Under the pieces are notes generated by a model. That model was not told where the DNA came from and searched no databases. It saw only the letters and a list, made by a program, of their open reading frames with translations. Shown piece by piece: positions 60,094 to 64,000 of a DNA stretch of 64,000 bases. The stretch is from contig JAIRYP010000002.1 in NCBI GenBank assembly GCA_031267755.1, positions 1-64,000 on the forward strand, written 5' to 3'. A program made the translations under genes and the position numbers. The first letter of the stretch is position 1, and each line of letters starts with the position of its first letter. The DNA comes from Clostridiales bacterium. Lineage in GTDB: Bacteria > Bacillota > Clostridia > Monoglobales > JAIRYP01.

Positions 60094-61569
60094 AGACAAA
60101 AAGGGGAGCTAAAATCAGCAATATTGTTTGTTGTTTTAAGTTTTTAATAAATTAAAAACAAAAACATTGTGGATTATTCGGGAAGATTTTGAATAGTTTT
60201 GGAAACAAAGGCAATTTTAAACAAAACGTTGAAAATATTAAATTTAGAAAATTAATTCTTAATAATTAGAATAGAATAAAAATCAAGAAGTTAATGTATT
60301 TTGTTAAAGAAGTTTTAAGAAGTTTTGTTATTAGAACGTGTACGATGAATTGGAAACTTGAAGTATTGCAATTATTTTTTTGTTTTTTGCAAGTTATTAA
60401 GAACGAAAAATTGTTTGAGCTTTGAGCGAAAAAGATTTAGTTTTGAGCGTTTTGGATTTTTAAAAAATGTGCTATAAAAATTTGTGTTTGAATAAATAAA
60501 TTAGAAAATGTGCTTGTTTTTTTATAAAATTTGTGGGTAAATTTATATTTTAAAAAATATATAACAATTTGTGAATGTTTTTATTTTTTGTCAAACAACA
60601 AATTAAAAAATAAGTAACTTAATATAATTTTAAAAAATTATCAAAAACGAATATTTAGTATTGATAAAATTTTTGTTCAGCTATTTAGACTTTACATTAC
60701 TGCGCAAAAATTTATAAATAATTATTATAAAATATTTTTTATAATTTGGGTGCTTTAATTTTAAAAAGTTTGTTAATTTTATTAATTATAAAAAAGCTTG
60801 TTATGTTTACAACAAAATTAATTATCCATATTAAAAATTTAAAAATTATTTTTTGATTTATTAGTTTACTTCTTGTTTTATATTTAAAGCTTGAGCGTTT
60901 AATAATTTATAAAATTCAATATTATTTTTAGATGATTAGTTTTTATTTATAATAATATGAAAAGCGCGATTATATTAAGTCAGCTTATTAAAATTTTACA
61001 TATGTTGAAAAATCTCATACGATGAAAATTTTGGTGTTTTTAGAATGAAATTTTAGGAAGATAAGCCACGGATAAAGCAAATCAATATGTGACATAAAAA
61101 TAAAAAAAAGAAACCAAACTACCTTTAGATATTGTTTCTCTTTAATTGTTTAAAAATTATTTTATTTACTTTAAGTTGTGTTTGATGCATTACAATGAAA
61201 AATTTTATGAAAAAACAAGCCAACAACTATCGAATTTTATATTTTATGTTAAAATTAGTACATATTTAAATTTATAATTGTTTAAATTGCGTGTTTATAA
61301 AATATATATAAGAAAAATCTTGATAAAAAATAATTAAAGCTAAACGAGCTTTGTGTATATCAAAAGTTAAAACTTTAGAGTTATATGAATTGCGTGGTTG
61401 TGATTTATAAATATTGCAAAAACAAAGCAAATTTTTATTTAATTTTGAATTAAAGGAACGATTTAAGGTTATTAAATTTTTGAAGTTTTTGTTTAATTAA
61501 TTTAAAATGGTTTTTTATTTAGTTTAAAATTTTTGATAAAAATATTTTATAATTTTTTGAGGCGATGCA

Positions 61570-63798
61570 TTGAAAATAAATACGGTTGGTCGCATACAAA
61601 AAATCAGAATAAATATACTATTTTTTTTATTTGTTTTGTTTGCACTTGTTCTTATTGGTCGCATTGGATGGTTTCAAATTAATCGAGGAAACGAGCTTGC
61701 AAACAAAGCAATTGAACAACAAACGGGAGATAAGTTTGTTGCATCGGCTCGTGGCACAATATATGATCGAAACGGAAATACATTGGCTGCGAGTGCAGAT
61801 GTAGAAAGATTGGTTGCAACACCCGTACAAATCAAAACAAACAAAAACCAAGAAGTTATTATTGATGGTTTATCTGAAATTATTTCAATCGATAAAGATG
61901 TAATTTTAAAAAAAATTACTGAGAAAAGTTGTGGTGTTGACATTAAAAGAGGAATTGAAAAAAACGAAGGAGACGAGATCAGACATTTTATTTGGGAAAA
62001 CAAAGTAAGTGGGTTAGAGCTTGTGAAAGATACCAAGAGATATTATCCATATGAAAATTTTGCATCTCATATTATGGGATTTGTTGGAAAGGATAATCAG
62101 GGTCTTGAGGGGATAGAAAAAGCTTTTGATAAAAATTTAAGAGGAAAGCCTGGTCGTATTGTTTCAACCAAAAACGCAGCTGGAATTGAAATGCCCGTTA
62201 GAATCAGAAAATATATAAGGCCAGTTGATGGAGCAAATATTTTTTTAACTTTAGACGAGGTTATTCAACATATTGTTGAGAAATTTTTAGAAACTGCGGT
62301 TGTTGAGAATAAATTAAATTGTGGTGCAGCAGCAATTGTTATGGATGTTAAAACGGGAGGGATTTTGGCAATGGCCACAAAACCCGATTATAATCCAAAT
62401 AATCCGTTTAACATAACTCCTGATATTGAAAATAAAATTCCCGGAATTAAGCAAGAACTTGAAGAATTGAAGGGCATAGAATATTCAAAGCGTCTCACCG
62501 AAACCGTTTCTCCTCTTTGGAGAAATAAGGCCGTTGTTGATTCTTACGAACCAGGATCAACCTTTAAGATTGCAACTATTGCGTCAGCTTTAGAAGAGCA
62601 AGTTGTTAAACTTAACGAAGCGTTTTTTTGTAAGGGAAGTGTAAAAGTTGGTCCTCACACTATGCATTGTTGGCGAAGAAAAGGACATGGTCCTCAAACG
62701 TTTTTAACCGCCGTACAAACTTCTTGTAATCCTGTATTTATAGAAATTGCTTCTAGAGTTGGCTCGGTTAAGTTTTATAATTACATCAAAGGTTTTGGTT
62801 TTAGAGATGTAACTGGCATTGAATTGCCTGGCGAAACGTCAGGTGTGTTTTTTAATGAGAAAGACTTCAAAGATGTTCAGGTTGCAACAACTTCTTTTGG
62901 GCAAGGTTTTCAAGTTACTCCCCTTCAAATGATAAACTTTGTTTCAGCGATTGCAAATGGTGGAAAAATGCTCAAACCGCATTTAGTTAAACAAATTATC
63001 GATTCAGACGGAAACATAATAAAAAATTTTGATTTGCAAGAGATTAAACAAATTGTGTCTTCGGACACATGTAAAACTATTGCGGAAATACTCGAAACAG
63101 TTGTATCTACCGGAGGAGGGAAAAACGCATATGTGGCGGGTTTTAAAATTGCAGGGAAAACAGGAACATCGGAAAAACTACCAAGAGGCAGCAAAAAATA
63201 TATTTCTTCATTTATAGGTTTTGCTCCAGCTGACAATCCTGAAATATCAATATTAATCACACTTGATGAACCCATGGGTGAACAGTATTATGGTGGAGTT
63301 ATTGCAGCTCCTGTTGCGGGTGGAATTCTCGACGAGACTCTTAAATATTTGGGAGTTGAACCGCGTTATACCGAGGAAGAATTAAAAAAAACAAACGTTT
63401 CCGTTCCAGATTTGGTTGGGCTTACTGTGAATGAAGCAAAAAGGGCCGCAGAAGCCATTGGAGTAAATGTTGTTCTTCAAGGAAGCGGTGTTTTAGTTAT
63501 CGAACAAATTCCAAAACCTTACATGAGTTTTGAACGAGGCTCTTCAATTATAGCTTATACTAATTATGAAAACGGAAAAACAAAGGTTGTTGTGCCAAAT
63601 GTTGTGGGCATGAATATGCAGGATGCTAAGAAAAATCTGATTGATTCTGGTTTAAACATAAAAATAAGCGAAAGTTTTAATAAAAACATTGGTGTGTGTT
63701 CTTTTCAATCTATCGAAGGGGGCGTGCACGTTGAGACTGGAAGTGTTGTTGTGATTGAGTTTGAGCGTTTAGATAAGAGCGCTTGTGGCAATTGGTGA
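61570..63798 (+). CDS. Class B penicillin-binding protein with PASTA domains (FtsI/SpoVD-like)
   Basis: ARGTIYDRNGNTLAAS; SYEPGSTFKIATIASALEE; GKTGTSEKLPRGSKKYISSFIGFAP; two C-terminal PASTA-like units (VPDLVGLTVNEAKRAAEAIG, VPNVVGMNMQDAKKNLIDSG). Confidence 0.95.
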   Translation: MKINTVGRIQKIRINILFFLFVLFALVLIGRIGWFQINRGNELANKAIEQQTGDKFVASARGTIYDRNGNTLAASADVERLVATPVQIKTNKNQEVIIDGLSEIISIDKDVILKKITEKSCGVDIKRGIEKNEGDEIRHFIWENKVSGLELVKDTKRYYPYENFASHIMGFVGKDNQGLEGIEKAFDKNLRGKPGRIVSTKNAAGIEMPVRIRKYIRPVDGANIFLTLDEVIQHIVEKFLETAVVENKLNCGAAAIVMDVKTGGILAMATKPDYNPNNPFNITPDIENKIPGIKQELEELKGIEYSKRLTETVSPLWRNKAVVDSYEPGSTFKIATIASALEEQVVKLNEAFFCKGSVKVGPHTMHCWRRKGHGPQTFLTAVQTSCNPVFIEIASRVGSVKFYNYIKGFGFRDVTGIELPGETSGVFFNEKDFKDVQVATTSFGQGFQVTPLQMINFVSAIANGGKMLKPHLVKQIIDSDGNIIKNFDLQEIKQIVSSDTCKTIAEILETVVSTGGGKNAYVAGFKIAGKTGTSEKLPRGSKKYISSFIGFAPADNPEISILITLDEPMGEQYYGGVIAAPVAGGILDETLKYLGVEPRYTEEELKKTNVSVPDLVGLTVNEAKRAAEAIGVNVVLQGSGVLVIEQIPKPYMSFERGSSIIAYTNYENGKTKVVVPNVVGMNMQDAKKNLIDSGLNIKISESFNKNIGVCSFQSIEGGVHVETGSVVVIEFERLDKSACGNW

Positions 63799-64000
63799 TA
63801 TTATTTAAAATTGTTTTGTAAAATTTTGTGTTAAATGTTTATTTGATGATATTGTTGGTCTGGCATTTATAAAAAATCAACATTTTGTGTGAGACTTTGA
63901 AAAATAAAATGTATTTTTGTTTTAAATATCAGTTTTAAGAGTATTTAAGTTTTAAAATTAGTGTGGATCAATTTAAGATTTGACCTTGTTTTGGGTTATT

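Overview
This 64 kb window is AT-rich and looks like part of a reduced Firmicutes/Clostridia-type genome, plausibly a host-associated or intracellular symbiont (inference). Housekeeping genes dominate: ppdK, murB, ROK kinase, hprK, pta, aspartokinase, iscU/nifU, pnuC, rpsT, cca, folC, tsf, rpsB, mtaB, murA, an NMT1-type ABC transporter, prfA, prfB, miaB, miaA, pyrB, rluD, lspA, sepF, pyrG, tsaE, tsaB, rpiB, rsmH, an ftsL-like gene and a PASTA penicillin-binding protein. There are three tRNAs (Tyr, Thr, Trp). Interspersed are large proteins I cannot assign to any family: coiled-coil proteins, proteins with a double hydrophobic segment and acidic tails, and proteins with Pro/Thr/Ala-rich tails. 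Main observations: (1) a probable chromosomal origin at ~58.11-58.29 kb, between rpiB and rsmH. It has four perfect DnaA boxes, a GC-rich spacer, a TAC/TAG trinucleotide run and an AT-rich palindrome. Strand composition switches there, and no dnaA is visible nearby. (2) A tandem gene duplication (37.7-43.0 kb) that copied the 5' end of the neighbouring prfB and left a prfB fossil that stops at the programmed-frameshift site. Two sequence blocks stayed nearly identical between the copies while the rest diverged. (3) prfB itself uses the classical +1 frameshift (CTT TGA), so the ORF track truncates it. (4) Four genes (pnuC, pyrB, tsaE, ftsL-like) have a good Shine-Dalgarno at normal spacing only from an in-frame ATA/ATT codon. 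(5) Four proteins with Inc-like bilobed hydrophobic segments. The ORF track missed an edge-truncated CDS (1..1555, minus) and two small ORFs. No CRISPR array, rRNA, transposase or prophage was seen.
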